From Asterias rubens (taxonomy: Eukaryota; Echinodermata; Asteroidea; Forcipulatida; Asteriidae), in the NCBI RefSeq assembly GCF_902459465.1, contig NC_047064.1, forward strand, positions 7,714,762 to 7,778,761: a stretch of 64,000 bases of DNA, in the 5' to 3' direction. A program made the position numbers and the translations under genes. Positions 1-9,545 of the stretch are shown piece by piece. The notes beneath the pieces are model-generated. The model saw only the letters and a list, made by a program, of their open reading frames with translations. It was not told the DNA's origin and made no database searches. Position 1 is the first letter of the stretch; every line of letters begins with the position of its first letter.

Positions 1-213
1 AACAAAGTACCACTAGAGGACCTCCAATCGCAGTCATCGTCCCAACAACATCTTATGAAGGAGCCGGTTCATGCTGAGGAGGAAGAAGATGAAGAAGAAG
101 AAGAGTCGGAAGAGGAGAGTGGAGATTGCGACATGGAGGATGGGATCAACACAGAGCTGATGACACTGATGCAGCAGATGCAAGAAGGCCATCACTACGA
201 CGATGACTTTTGA
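1..213 (+). CDS. 3' end of an unidentified protein-coding gene with acidic C-terminus (partial)
   Basis: Frame 1 is open from the window edge to a TGA at 211-213, giving 70 codons. Residues about 25-39 are almost all Glu/Asp, followed by a Ser/Glu stretch, and the protein ends in QQMQEGHHYDDDF. Such acidic tails are common in nuclear and chromatin-associated proteins, but I do not recognise the family and assign no function. The 5' part lies outside the window, so I cannot tell whether base 1 is inside the last exon or whether the AG at 15-16 is a splice acceptor. A possible poly(A) signal AATAAA lies at about 524. Degenerate copies of the terminal codons reappear at 540-585 and 725-772, which argues that this segment was once part of a locally duplicated unit. 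The minus-strand ORF over the same bases is a shadow of the GAA-rich coding strand. Confidence 0.5.
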   Translation, partial: NKVPLEDLQSQSSSQQHLMKEPVHAEEEEDEEEEESEEESGDCDMEDGINTELMTLMQQMQEGHHYDDDF

Positions 214-465
214 GAACTTCACCAACCGACCTTCGGCATAATGTCCTGACGTTTCAACCAGTGTTGTAGCCACGGTGGGCGATGCTGGGCGAGCCTGCCC
301 AGGACTAACAATTTTTGCCCAGCTCTCTGAGAAAATACACTGTGTTGCCCGAGACAGATTTCTCCAAGTTTGCATTTCAGCAATGATGGCCCCATTTACA
401 TGAATCATTTTGTTGAACCACCCGCCACTAAAATTGGTCTAGCTGCAACACTGGTTTCAACCCAA

Positions 466-830
466 GCAGAGTCTTTCTCGAAAGGCTAAATGGACCAAAA
501 GGATCTTTGGTATAAATGGAGCTAATAAAACTCATGCCAGCAGATGCAGGAAAGAGAACACTATGACGACGGGGTTTGGAGAATATTCTTAATTTTGACT
601 CAAACTGTGAACTGCCTTACCATCCATGGTATGAAATGCAAACATAGTAAATGGCCTAAGGTTTGGACTAAGGCAGAGTCTTTCTAGAAAGGCTAAATGA
701 AACAGAAGGACCTATGGTATAAATTGCAGCAGATACAAGAAAGATAAAACTACAACAATAATGGCTTTTGGGGGGAAAATGATGGAGAACATTCTTGATT
801 TTTGACTAAAAGTTGGATATTGAGAAAATG
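466..830 (+). repeat. Two decayed tandem copies of the upstream gene's 3' end
   Basis: The block GCAGAGTCTTTCT(C/A)GAAAGG followed by GCTAAATG occurs at about 468 and 675. Each block is followed about 60-70 bases later by a degenerate copy of the last codons of the gene at 1-213 (CAGCAGAT.CAAGAA..). The two units are about 190-207 bp apart. Both are broken by stops and changes, so they are relics and not coding. Confidence 0.6.
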
Positions 831-954
831 GAATTAGCTGTTACAAACTGTTTTACCAACCAAAAGAACCCAAAGTAAAAATCTGTCCTGGGCCAATATG
901 TTTATATCTATTCCCTTGGCGTTAATAATTGACTGAGAATGGGAATATCTTTAT

Positions 955-1125
955 TCTCCCAGGAAAAGTACCAGTCCATCCCAGGCTATTCCCCAGCTCT
1001 CGCCTGTACCCATTTGTACTCCTGGGTGGAGAGAAGCAATTATAGTAAAGTGCCTTGCTCGCAACTGACCTTGCCAGGATTCAAACCAACATTCTGTTAG
1101 TTACAGAACCTGAGTCCAAGAAATG
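955..1125 (-). repeat. tRNA-derived SINE, diverged copy
   Basis: On the minus strand there is a Pol III B-box-like GGTTTGAATCC, then GAGCAAGGCACTTTACTATA and a segment containing CTTCTCTCCACCCAGG. These are the tRNA-like head and body of a SINE. A second member of the same type with A and B boxes lies at 19214-19340. Confidence 0.55.
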
Positions 1126-1580
1126 GTATAGAGGGGAATTGAGCATTGGACATGGTTGCTAGTCTAACGAAGCCCCTACATCGTTGTAGCTATAGTACAG
1201 GGATGAGATTGTTCAGACTTTTGGCTGAATTCAGACTTTATGTCGGCCTGGTGAAGACAATTTTTTTTTCCTCAAATAAAGAAATCCTGCTCATTGGTCT
1301 GCTTTTCTAGTGCTTTGGATACTGTTCCCCAAAGCTCCTTGAAATCTATAACCCCCAGGGGTTACCAAACAGTAGAATGGCATCATTTCAACATACATGT
1401 ACCTAGTATCCAAGCTTCAGACTTTTCGTTATTAATGACTCGCACCCCTGAAAATAAGTAAGATCTACATTTATTTTGAATTTTAACAAAAGGAACCTCA
1501 TAATCCAAGATTTCTATTTGAAAGTGTAAATAAAAAACTATAACATAAATCCCGATCAGAATTTTTGAGCTGAAGACTAC

Positions 1581-1586
1581 TTTATT
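1581..1586 (-). terminator. Candidate poly(A) signal of GTF2A2
   Basis: TTTATT on the plus strand is AATAAA on the minus strand. It is the first canonical signal I found downstream of the GTF2A2 stop codon at 2874, and implies a 3' UTR of about 1.3 kb. That UTR would include the foldback repeat at 2208-2400. No transcript evidence is available. Confidence 0.3.
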
Positions 1587-2207
1587 CAGAGTCTAAAATA
1601 AAACTATTGTTACAAACTACTCTTTTAAATATTCATGATAATAAAATGCCTTTTTAAAAGTTAATGTCTTTGAATTCTGTTTACAAAATCAATAAATACC
1701 TCTGTTGTATTCACTTAATAGCATGCTTAACCACTTCACGCCAGAATTCTTAAAATATGTCTACGCCAAACCATGCAGTGGTACTATATTTCAGAAATTT
1801 GTTGAGATTATGAGAAAGAGAATTTTCAAGGGAAGAACATTAAGTAGGCACTCGCCCATTGCGTGGAATATTATATAATGACACACAACTGCTACCACAT
1901 TGGCACAACAACAGGCAGGACAACGGTCTAGAATCAGGAATAATCCTCGGAAAGGGATTTTACAAGGCATGTATTCCAGACTCTGTTGTTCCGCTTTGTA
2001 CAGGTACAGTAGGTGAATGCCAGAAAAGAGTCCCAATGGACACAACTGTTCAGCTGTTGGCTAAAAAATTGAGGAAAATCAGAACTTGTTCTAAAAATGG
2101 CGGGAAAACACATCTTCTGACGTGAAGTGGTTTATCACCCAACTCTACAGACCATTGTAGCCATATCAACAGCAAACAACCTCAACATATAACTGACTTG
2201 AGTAACG

Positions 2208-2400
2208 GGGCCCAATTTCATAAATGCGAGCACAAAAACTTGCTAAGCACAAAAACTCTTACTCAGCAAAAATAGGTTACCAGGCAAAATACATTACAAT
2301 TACCATTGCCGTGACTGGTACCCACTCATTTCTTGCTTAGCAGAGAAAATTGCGATGCAGAATTTTCTGCTTAACAGCTTTATGAAATTTGACCTTGGTC
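2208..2400 (+). repeat. Foldback repeat family D (GCTTAGCA-type), copy 1
   Basis: The copy starts GGGCCCAATTTCATAAA and contains GCTAAGCACAAAAAC. Its right part, TTAACAGCTTTATGAAATTTG, is the inverted complement of the left end. Related copies lie at 25233-25440 and 48515-48640. This is a short non-autonomous inverted-repeat element with no ORF. Confidence 0.6.
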
Positions 2401-2873
2401 ATGTGACTCATGTCTTGAGTTTAAATTTTCCTATATTCACATTGTGTGCACCTAAGTATAAAAGGAAACACAACTTATGGATAAATGTTGTTTTTCCTTA
2501 CTTCTTTTATGAAACCAAACCAAATCTTTAAAAAAAATTGCCAAATTGAGTAGGGTGTTGAGAAAACCAAAATGAAATAAAATCAGCAATTTTTTTTTTT
2601 TTAACGGAGGAATAGATGTATTAACAGTGCAGTCGCTCCAAGTCAATTTTTCTTTGTTCAACCCCAAATCAAAACAAATAACTGTGAAGGCAGGTACATG
2701 TAGGTCTCCCAAGTGCAAAACGGTCCATCTACAAATCTCTGTTCCCCTTGCATGTGCCATACCCTCTAGCTTCCACCAAATCCATCTCTGGTTTTCCGAC
2801 TGCCCCACCCAGTAAAGTTATCAAGTGTTTTCTTAATATAGGTGTTATCGGATGATGTTAATCAAGGACAGTG

Positions 2874-3020
2874 TTAATCCGCTGGCAGATTGGAATTCTT
2901 TCCGTCTACGGCAACAATCTTGATTTTGTCAACGGCGATCGAATCACCATTTTTGAAGTCCACATCGTTGAGTACAAACGTCCAAACATTGTCACAGAAA
3001 CGGTAGGTGTTCAGGCGTCC
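2874..3020 (-). CDS. GTF2A2: GTF2A2 coding exon 3 with stop
   Basis: This exon encodes 48 residues, [10 protein letters not shown] through ..SNLPAD, then TAA (2876-2874). The acceptor is AAACAAACAG|GGACG. It holds the most conserved block of TFIIA gamma ([16 protein letters not shown]). Confidence 0.96.
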   Translation of the reverse strand, partial: GRLNTYRFCDNVWTFVLNDVDFKNGDSIAVDKIKIVAVDGKNSNLPAD

Positions 3021-6000
3021 CTGTTTGTTTAAGGAAGAAGGCCAAAAACAAAATTTAAATTATTCTGTGATCCATTAAAGGCAGTGGAGACTATTGGGTC
3101 ATGTAATTACTCAAAATCATTAAATAACCTTTCTTGATTATGAGTAATGGGGAGAAGTTGATAGTATAAAACATTGTGAGAAGAAACTCTGAAGTGACGT
3201 ACACGTAGTTTTCGAGAAAGAAGTAATTTTCCATGAGCTTGATTTCAAAACCTCCGGTTTAGAATTTGAGGTCTCAAAATCAAGCATTTGAAAGCACACA
3301 ACTTCGCGGACCATGGTGCGACAAGGGTGTTTTTATCTTTCGTTAATATCTCGCAACTTCAACGACCAATTGAGCTCAAATTTTCACAGGTTTTTTTATT
3401 TTAAGCATGTTGAGATACACCAACTGTGAAGACTAGTCTTTGAAAGTTACCAATAGTGTCCATGTCTTTAAGCCTTACTCTATTTAAAGGCAGTGGACAC
3501 TATTGGTAATTACTCAAAATAATTATTAGCATAAAACCTTACTTGGTGATGAGTAATGGGGAGAGGTTGATGGTACAAAACATTGTGAGAAACGGCTCCC
3601 TCTGAAGTGCCATAGATTTCGAGAAAGAAGTAATTTTCCACGAATTTGATTTCAAGACCTCAGATTAGAATTTGAGGTCTAGAAATCAACCATCTAAACG
3701 CACACAACTTCGTGTGACAAGGGTGTTTTTTTCTTTCATTATTATCTCGCAAGTTGGATGACCGATTGAGCTCAAATTTTCACAGGTTTGTTATTTTATG
3801 CATATTTTGAGATACACCAACTGTGAAGGCTAGTCTTTGACAATAACCAATAGTGTCCACTACCTTTAAGCTTTTTGTTTATGTTCTTTATTATTATATC
3901 GTGTAGTTTAAATTGCATGCACAGTTTTTAAGTTCAAGCTTGAGCAGGCAAATTAAAATTGTGCGATATATCTGTTATAGACAATGGGCCATATTTTTTG
4001 ACCGCGTGAGGGCGCTCTCAATCACTTCCGGGGGTATATTCATTCGTACCCAAAACAGATATGAAAGACCGGAACACATTAACAACACACACATCTAATC
4101 CATCACGGACAATAAGACATTTGAAGGAGCCGATACAACCCACCTCTAAAGCAACTTAAAACTACGGTGCAACAAAAGTGACAGAACGCCTATTGAAACT
4201 GTGCTCGACAAATCGCATATACCCCCGGAAGTGATAAAAATACTCTTGATGGCGCCCTCAGCAGACCACCAACACAGTTTAGGCCAAGTAAAAATAGTAC
4301 CAGTTGATCGTCTGGTTGTTACAAAGAAGAGGAGGATGAGGGCCATTTTTTTTTTTCAAAGGTGGCTGCCAAGCATTTTAAATTTGTCTTTTTGAAGAAA
4401 AAAAAGTTAAATAAAAAATATTTTAAAAAAAGGATGCCGCCTCAAAAAAGGATGTTGGACATGTTGGAGGGGATGATCAACTGAGTATTATTGTTTATTT
4501 GGCCTTAACTTAATTGCACACCATTGATCAGCACTTTGCATAAAGGTGGCGCTTTATAACAAGCAATTCTGCACTCACAGTTCATATTATATGCAACCAT
4601 GTTAACACTTGTCTTTACTCAAGTTTAGGACAAAAATATTCTTCTGACAGAAAGTCAGCAGTTCAACAATTCTTACCCTTCAATTACCCTTCTAAGCTAT
4701 GGAGGTAAAACATATTGCTACAGCTTGTTTTTCACGTTGGTGGTCAGAATTATGGTTGAAACATGAAGATTGCGCCCAAGTTGTACAAAAATGTAAATTT
4801 TTAATTTATGGTACAAAGTTTGCTTCATCAAAAACAACACGCGAAGAAATTTTAATGCACACCTTGAAAGATTGCGCTCAACAACTGAACTTGGTGTTAA
4901 ACCTCTGGCTATAAACTTGTGAAACAAATGCTGCCCTCTGTAGCTCACTTTGAACCAATCTTTGGAGAGGTCCGTTAAGGGGAGCCAATAAATTGTCAAG
5001 ACTTTACCTTGAAATTCACTTTATTCCGTAGTCTATTTGACAACGCATCGTTTATAGAACGATCAAACTTGAGCAGAACGTTTAGGGCAAGATGAGGTGA
5101 GATCTGCTGGGTCTGTTTGAAACAAAAAGTCAAGAAAAGCGTTATGTTAGTCAAACTTTGGGGAAAGCAGGGATACCAAGGTAAATGTAGGGCTAGAAAT
5201 ACCTACTACGCACTAGACCTGAGTTCAAATAATTACTTTGGCAAAGTAAGTTAGCACTTTGCCCAAGTATCATTTTCCAAAACCACTCAGCGATAATTGG
5301 GCAGCAATGGTGACTGAAAATAAGTTTGAGTAGAAATGTCTTCAAAAAATAAAACATACCAATACTGAAATTTATAACTTAAATACAATAATACTGCTAT
5401 TAATAGGCCTAGTATTTACTATTTATAATTATAATATATTGAAAAAGCAAAACATGTTTTAACACTACACTACTGTTAAGCTTGGGCGATATCGATTTAT
5501 TTTAATCACGATATCGCCGACATTATATCGCGATATTCGATATAATCGCGATTAATTAAATTTGACATCATCAGTCTTCAAACTCCAAGTGAAAGTTGTA
5601 GAAGAGACAGTCATAGCATAAGAGAGGTGTTCTAATGACCTATTCTTCTGGTTTTACTCCAAACCTATGGGGTGCAAGATGTCTCAGCTAGCAAATACAT
5701 CGCGATTTTTAATCGATATCGCGATATATCAATATTTCGATTAAAACCAAATCCATCCGATATCGAAATCGTTTCCAAATTAATATCGCGATATTCGATA
5801 ATATCGTGATATCGCCCAAGCTTAACTACTGTAGGGAGGGTCACTACCAATAGAGGGCGCCCTCGGGCAGCATCACTCATTTTGGCTGTGGTTTTTGCGG
5901 CAAGGTAGAGTTGGTCGCGCGGTGTGTAGCGCTCAGTTTGGTGTAAGACATGCGCAAGGATATTGGATTTTATTTGATGTTACAAGGTTCATTCATGAAA

Positions 6001-8973
6001 ATAACCAGATCTACTTTCAAGATGGCCCTCTTCTGAAACCTTTTATGCCCATCACAGAGAAATTAGACAAAATATTTTGAAGTGTTGGTGGAGAAGAAAG
6101 ACTGATACGTGCACATTTGTACTTAAACTTTAAGGAAAAGCGCAAAATTAGAATGAAAGTTGTTGCCTGAATGACAACTCAAAATAGTGGAATTAAAGCT
6201 ACAAATGTTTTTTTTTTTTAACAATTGGCCATCGCGGTCTGTTGCGATCGCCTTTTCAAGACAGCGATACTGCGGGGATTTCCCAAACTTTTACAGGCCG
6301 GTGTCTCGCTATGCGTGCCGCTGATACAGTGATTGGCCAACATGTTTGCTTGAACAAAATACAATATTTGACTTAGTTTTGTACAATTTATTCAAGATTC
6401 TAACAAACAAATATAATTATTACAACAATTAATTACAAAAATCAACAAAATAAATTTAATTAAAAAAAATTGAAATTTTTTAATAAATTCACATGCATGT
6501 ATGCTACATAATTACAGTACAAAAAAAATCACACTTTTTGTTAATGAAAAAAATGGCAACATTTTTAAACTTTGACCTGCCGTGACTTGGGTTTGCATGA
6601 CTCAACCCGATCCAGCTATGTCAAAAGTAATCTAATCAGATGTTGGGAAAAGTTTCCGTATGGCGCCACCACTTTTTCATTCGATATGAAATAATATCTA
6701 ATTTACCTCAATGAGATATCCCTTTTTGTAAAAATATGTGAAAAAGCCATACGGAAAGTTATCCCAGATGTTGTTTAAAATTTAGTGAATCTCCCTAACT
6801 ACTGTCTACAAAAGTACAACTACAACTACAAATTATACAGATTTGCTCTGATTGAGCTGTAAGTAGTCTCATTGGATAGAGCTCTTTGTGAATATCATTT
6901 TGCCACTTTACTTGTAGGGATCGGTTCATGAGAACCGGACTTATGGAAGGTCAAAGGTCAAAATATTTCACCGTGTTTACATAACAATTTTTTGTGACCC
7001 TGTACACTATAGATGTAACACAGTATACCAATACAAATATTTAAATACTGAATTGCATTGCACATGCACATCATTTATCTGTTAGTGAAGGGGTTCAGTT
7101 CAGGTAATGAAGGTTCAATTTCCTCCCTGGTTCAATCTACTCTCCAAATGACCTTTGAAGAGTTTGACCTCAAAGTTCAATAAAAGTTCAAGGGTTACAT
7201 TCTGGGTCAACTAACGAAACAGCCTTTTTTAGCGTGTTTTTTAAGGAATGTTCAACTTGATAAAAGCTACGTTTGTATTCTAACTACTTAATTTCCATTT
7301 TTTTATACAGCAAAACTCTCCAACAAGAGAAAGAAAGCAGCCGCAAAATGATGATAAAGATGGCGAGCCAGCTTTGTCATTCATTTGCGAAGCAAAAGAA
7401 AGCATAAAAGGATGTAGATGTAGTGTAAATGAAATAAAGTCTTAAAAGAAAAGAAAACCGAGCAAGCCTGTCATAATTGATCTTTACTTTGTACCTTATT
7501 TGTTTAATAAAGAACAATATTATACCCTCGTAGTTTTTTGTAATGTAGGCCCTATGTAAAAACTAATACAACAAAAACTGTTTTTGTTTGACTTAAAAAA
7601 TCAACTTTTGTACTAACAGTACAGTGAAATTTATGGTTATTAAAATGATTTTTTTTTAAGGGGGAAATTTTTCACAATTTAATACTACAATGCATATGTT
7701 TTTCATGCCAAAATAACATAAAAATCCTCTTTAGAATAAGTTTAAAAATCATGAGAATGTTCTTCATCTTTCAATTACAATATTCAACAAACCCCATGGG
7801 AAAATATAGGCCTACATGTTTGTTTACGTTTACCCGTGAGTACCAGCACCTATACAACAAATGAGTGACAGTGCGGCTGGGAACCAGTGCAATGTTTTCG
7901 CTGTGACACACAATGGCCAATTTCCCTTGCGAATTGAGGCCGTATCATACAAGTTTGACAATAAAGCGCGAAAAAGCGCGATAACTTACAGTTTTAATTT
8001 AAAACGTAATAACATAATTAAATACTCATCTAACTGTCATTTTCGGTTCATTATGGGGCCATAAGTGGATAATTACTTACAGCTCTCAATTAATTTTAGC
8101 GGAGAAAGCAGGAATTGTTGTGATTTAGAGGTAAGTTTTTCACAAACACGGCAAGCAAAACGGACGCCAAATTACATATCAATCGCAAGAGAAAAAGTCC
8201 ATCTTGAAAGTAGTTCCGTTTATTTTTATGAATGAAACGATCTACATTGCAGGCCTAATAAATAATAGTAATACCTCACGGAGGCAACGAAGGCGATTGC
8301 CTCCGTGTCCCATGGTTATTGCCTTGGTACCCTTGAAATGCTCCAGTACAAATTTGCAATTTCATCATAGGGTGCCCTATACCAAGAAGAAAATGCCTTG
8401 GTGCCCTTGCCCTTTCAAAAACGAAGCATACAGCCCTGACATTGGTTAAATCTATATCCCTCCGCACCACCAATCTCCCTATACCGTTGTGCACGTTCAG
8501 GTGGTCACAGTTTCCCATTAACAAAAAGTGACTACGGGGCAAACAGCTCTCACGCGGTAATGAATAACACTAATTACAGACAAGACATTTGAAAACAATG
8601 GCTACCAATCATGCCAATACAATATATATTGGCCGGCTGTGTGGCTATGGATACTCGCAACAACAACCATTCACTACATACATGTAAGTGGGTGATTTAC
8701 TTGTCCCGTCCCCCTACAACTACCCCCCGCCCCCAAACCACCCCTTCTTTATTAAAGTTTAGGTCGACTCGTCCAAGCAATAGATAGATGGATTACCGCT
8801 GTATAAACAGACGTCCTCTGATCTTTTACAACCAAACAATTTCACACATAGATATTAAATTACGCACAGGTTATTCTACAGATGTTAAAGGATGTATTTA
8901 CCTGAATCAATTCGTCTAAACTTTCTTGTAAGCTGTTTCCCAATGAAGTATTTCTGTAAACCTGATAGCTCAT
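2874..8973 (-). CDS. GTF2A2: Transcription initiation factor IIA gamma subunit (three coding exons)
   Basis: This is the small subunit of TFIIA, which binds TBP on promoter DNA and stabilises the RNA polymerase II preinitiation complex in the nucleus. Coding exons on the minus strand are 8902-8973, 5008-5112 and 2874-3020 (72, 105 and 147 nt). All junctions are phase 0 with GT donors and AG acceptors. The protein is 107 aa, against 109 in human. It begins [19 protein letters not shown], the helical N-terminal dimerisation part. The middle includes [16 protein letters not shown], and the C-terminal beta-barrel part contains [18 protein letters not shown] and [10 protein letters not shown], all family hallmarks. 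The start is the first ATG and matches the family N-terminus. Introns are 3788 and 1987 nt and are full of MITEs. The only odd point is the very short leader implied by the TATA-like sequence at 9003-9012. The identification is secure from residue-level similarity; expression is not tested. Confidence 0.97.
3075..3471 (+). mobile_element. TTAA-flanked MITE family A, copy 1
   Basis: The left end is TTAAAGGCAGTGGAGACTAT and the right end CCAATAGTGTCCATGTCTTTAA, forming imperfect terminal inverted repeats, with TTAA at both outer edges. The body carries the family landmarks ACTCAAAAT, GAGTAATGGGGAG, AAAACATTGTGAG, GACAAGGGTG and GAGCTCAAATTTTCACAGG. There is no ORF, so this is a non-autonomous DNA element. 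TTAA targeting is typical of piggyBac-type transposases; that link is an inference. Confidence 0.8.
3484..3869 (+). mobile_element. TTAA-flanked MITE family A, copy 2
   Basis: Same family and orientation as the preceding copy, 12 bp downstream of it. Its ends are TTAAAGGCAGTGGACACTAT and AATAGTGTCCACTACCTTTAA. The terminal repeats are better preserved than in copy 1. Confidence 0.85.
4007..4260. mobile_element. Inverted-repeat MITE with TGAGGGCGC termini
   Basis: The left edge TGAGGGCGC and right edge GCGCCCTCA are inverted complements (the outer repeat diverges just inside). A further 19-bp perfect inverted pair, ATCACTTCCGGGGGTATAT, lies at 4021-4039 and 4217-4235. The interior is about 180 bp with no ORF. 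No clear target-site duplication is visible. Confidence 0.6.
5008..5112 (-). CDS. GTF2A2: GTF2A2 coding exon 2
   Basis: This exon encodes 35 residues, TQQISPHL through ..NKVNFK. The acceptor is TTTCAAACAG|ACCCAG and the donor AAG|GTAAAG; both ends are phase 0. It corresponds to the end of the N-terminal helical domain and the linker to the beta barrel. Confidence 0.95.
5476..5825. mobile_element. GATATCG-rich foldback MITE
   Basis: The ends TTAAGCTTGGGCGATATC and GATATCGCCCAAGCTTAA are perfect inverted complements (18 bp). The flanks carry CTACTG on both sides (5470-5475 and 5826-5831), possibly extended to 7 bp. The arms are packed with ATATCGCGATAT palindromes. This is a hAT-like or related non-autonomous element without an ORF. 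Confidence 0.8.
5847..5861 (+). promoter_or_regulatory. CTCF-like motif
   Basis: CCAATAGAGGGCGCC matches the vertebrate CTCF core consensus CCASYAGRKGGCRSY at all but one position. CTCF is present across bilaterians, but occupancy here is unknown. Confidence 0.3.
6645..6765. mobile_element. Short hAT-like MITE with 7-bp target duplication
   Basis: The terminal repeats GGGAAAAGTTTCCGTATGGC and GCCATACGGAAAGTTATCCC are imperfect inverted complements. The flanking direct repeat AGATGTT lies at 6638-6644 and 6766-6772 (8 bp if the next G is counted). At 121 bp it has no coding capacity. Confidence 0.8.
7311..7445 (+). other. Possible terminal exon of an unknown plus-strand transcript inside GTF2A2 intron 1
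   Basis: A strong 3' splice site (a TTCTAAC branch-like sequence, a pyrimidine-rich tract and TATACAG) ends at 7310. One downstream frame reads [12 protein letters not shown] then TGA at 7349-7351, a basic NLS-like tail, and AATAAA follows at 7433-7438. I found no upstream exon that joins it convincingly, so it may be a relic or a chance combination. Confidence 0.25.
8250..8438 (+). repeat. Family C short repeat (GGAGGCAACGAAGGCGATTGCC type), copy 1
   Basis: This copy carries GGAGGCAACGAAGGCGATTG, TTGAAATGCTCCAGTA, CAATTTC, AAATGCCTTGGTGCCCTTGC and CCTTTCAAAAACGAAGCATA, bounded by AGGCCT-like ends. The same landmarks recur, in both orientations, at 15380, 27258, 32653, 34579 and 60544. The ORFs over it are repeat-derived. 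Confidence 0.75.
8902..8973 (-). CDS. GTF2A2: GTF2A2 coding exon 1
   Basis: This exon encodes 24 residues, from the initiator Met to ...LDELIQ, and ends at the donor CAG|GTAAAT. The ATG is read from CAT at 8971-8973. Confidence 0.95.
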
Positions 8974-9002
8974 TGTGAGACTTCTTCAGCGCTTGTCACT
9001 GG

Positions 9003-9012
9003 TTTATATAAA
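9003..9012 (-). promoter_or_regulatory. GTF2A2: TATA-like element upstream of GTF2A2
   Basis: The minus strand reads TTATATAAAC about 37 bp upstream of the GTF2A2 ATG. If it is used, transcription would begin only about 5-10 nt before the start codon. It could also be fortuitous, with transcription starting further upstream. Confidence 0.35.
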
Positions 9013-9545
9013 AAAAACAGTCGAGGAAAAGAGCGCCCTCAATAAACAATGTGCTGTAAAAAAGGGGGAAAAATAAAGAGAGGGCGCTAAATAGCACGAC
9101 CGTAAACAAGTGTTTGCTCTGATGCTCGGCCCATACCAGTCGGTCTACTTTGGATGAGCTTTATCGATGAGTTTCTCTGTATTTGTAAATCTTAATGATG
9201 TGTCAATTTCCCATAAATTATATGTCAGGTCAGCCGCTAAGAATGTTTCCGTTATCCCCAAATGTAGCCCGAAAAATAATATCACCATAAAACACCTATC
9301 CCCAAACTTGCCAAGCTAAAAGCAATTATTTGGATCCCATGTCATGGAGAAAAAAAATTATGTTAAAAAAAATTTTATCAAATCGATCTCCTCATGAGCT
9401 CAAAAGTAAGTTGCAGTAAATGTAACCCTCATGACCGCACCAGGCTGTGAAACTTATCATTAGTTATGTAGGATTTGAAACTTTGCATGGTGGAAATTCA
9501 ATAATGGAAAGGTTTGCGGTAACACCATGATGTAATGAAATGAGT
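9013..9545. other. Intergenic stretch, no gene seen
   Basis: A small inverted pair of GAGCGCCCTC and GAGGGCGCT lies at about 9032-9089. Otherwise the stretch is AT-rich with nothing recognisable. It lies between the GTF2A2 promoter and the LINE insertion. Confidence 0.6.

Larger units (their letters stand above)
3021..5007 (-). other. GTF2A2: GTF2A2 intron 2
   Basis: This 1987-nt intron holds two adjacent TTAA-flanked MITEs (3075-3471 and 3484-3869) and an inverted-repeat element (4007-4260). I see no other coding sequence in it; the short ORFs are chance. Confidence 0.85.
5113..8901 (-). other. GTF2A2: GTF2A2 intron 1
   Basis: This 3788-nt intron contains the GATATC-rich foldback MITE (5476-5825), a hAT-like MITE (6645-6765), a SINE-like copy (8250-8438), a possible plus-strand terminal exon (7311-7445) and a CTCF-like motif (5847-5861). 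The rest is AT-rich with no recognisable feature. Confidence 0.8.

Noticed and set aside
34..408. 124-aa minus-strand ORF at the left edge
   Set aside because: It is the antisense of the GAA/GAG-rich acidic coding tail plus flank; it has no family motif and a poly-Phe segment from the antisense of the acidic codons.
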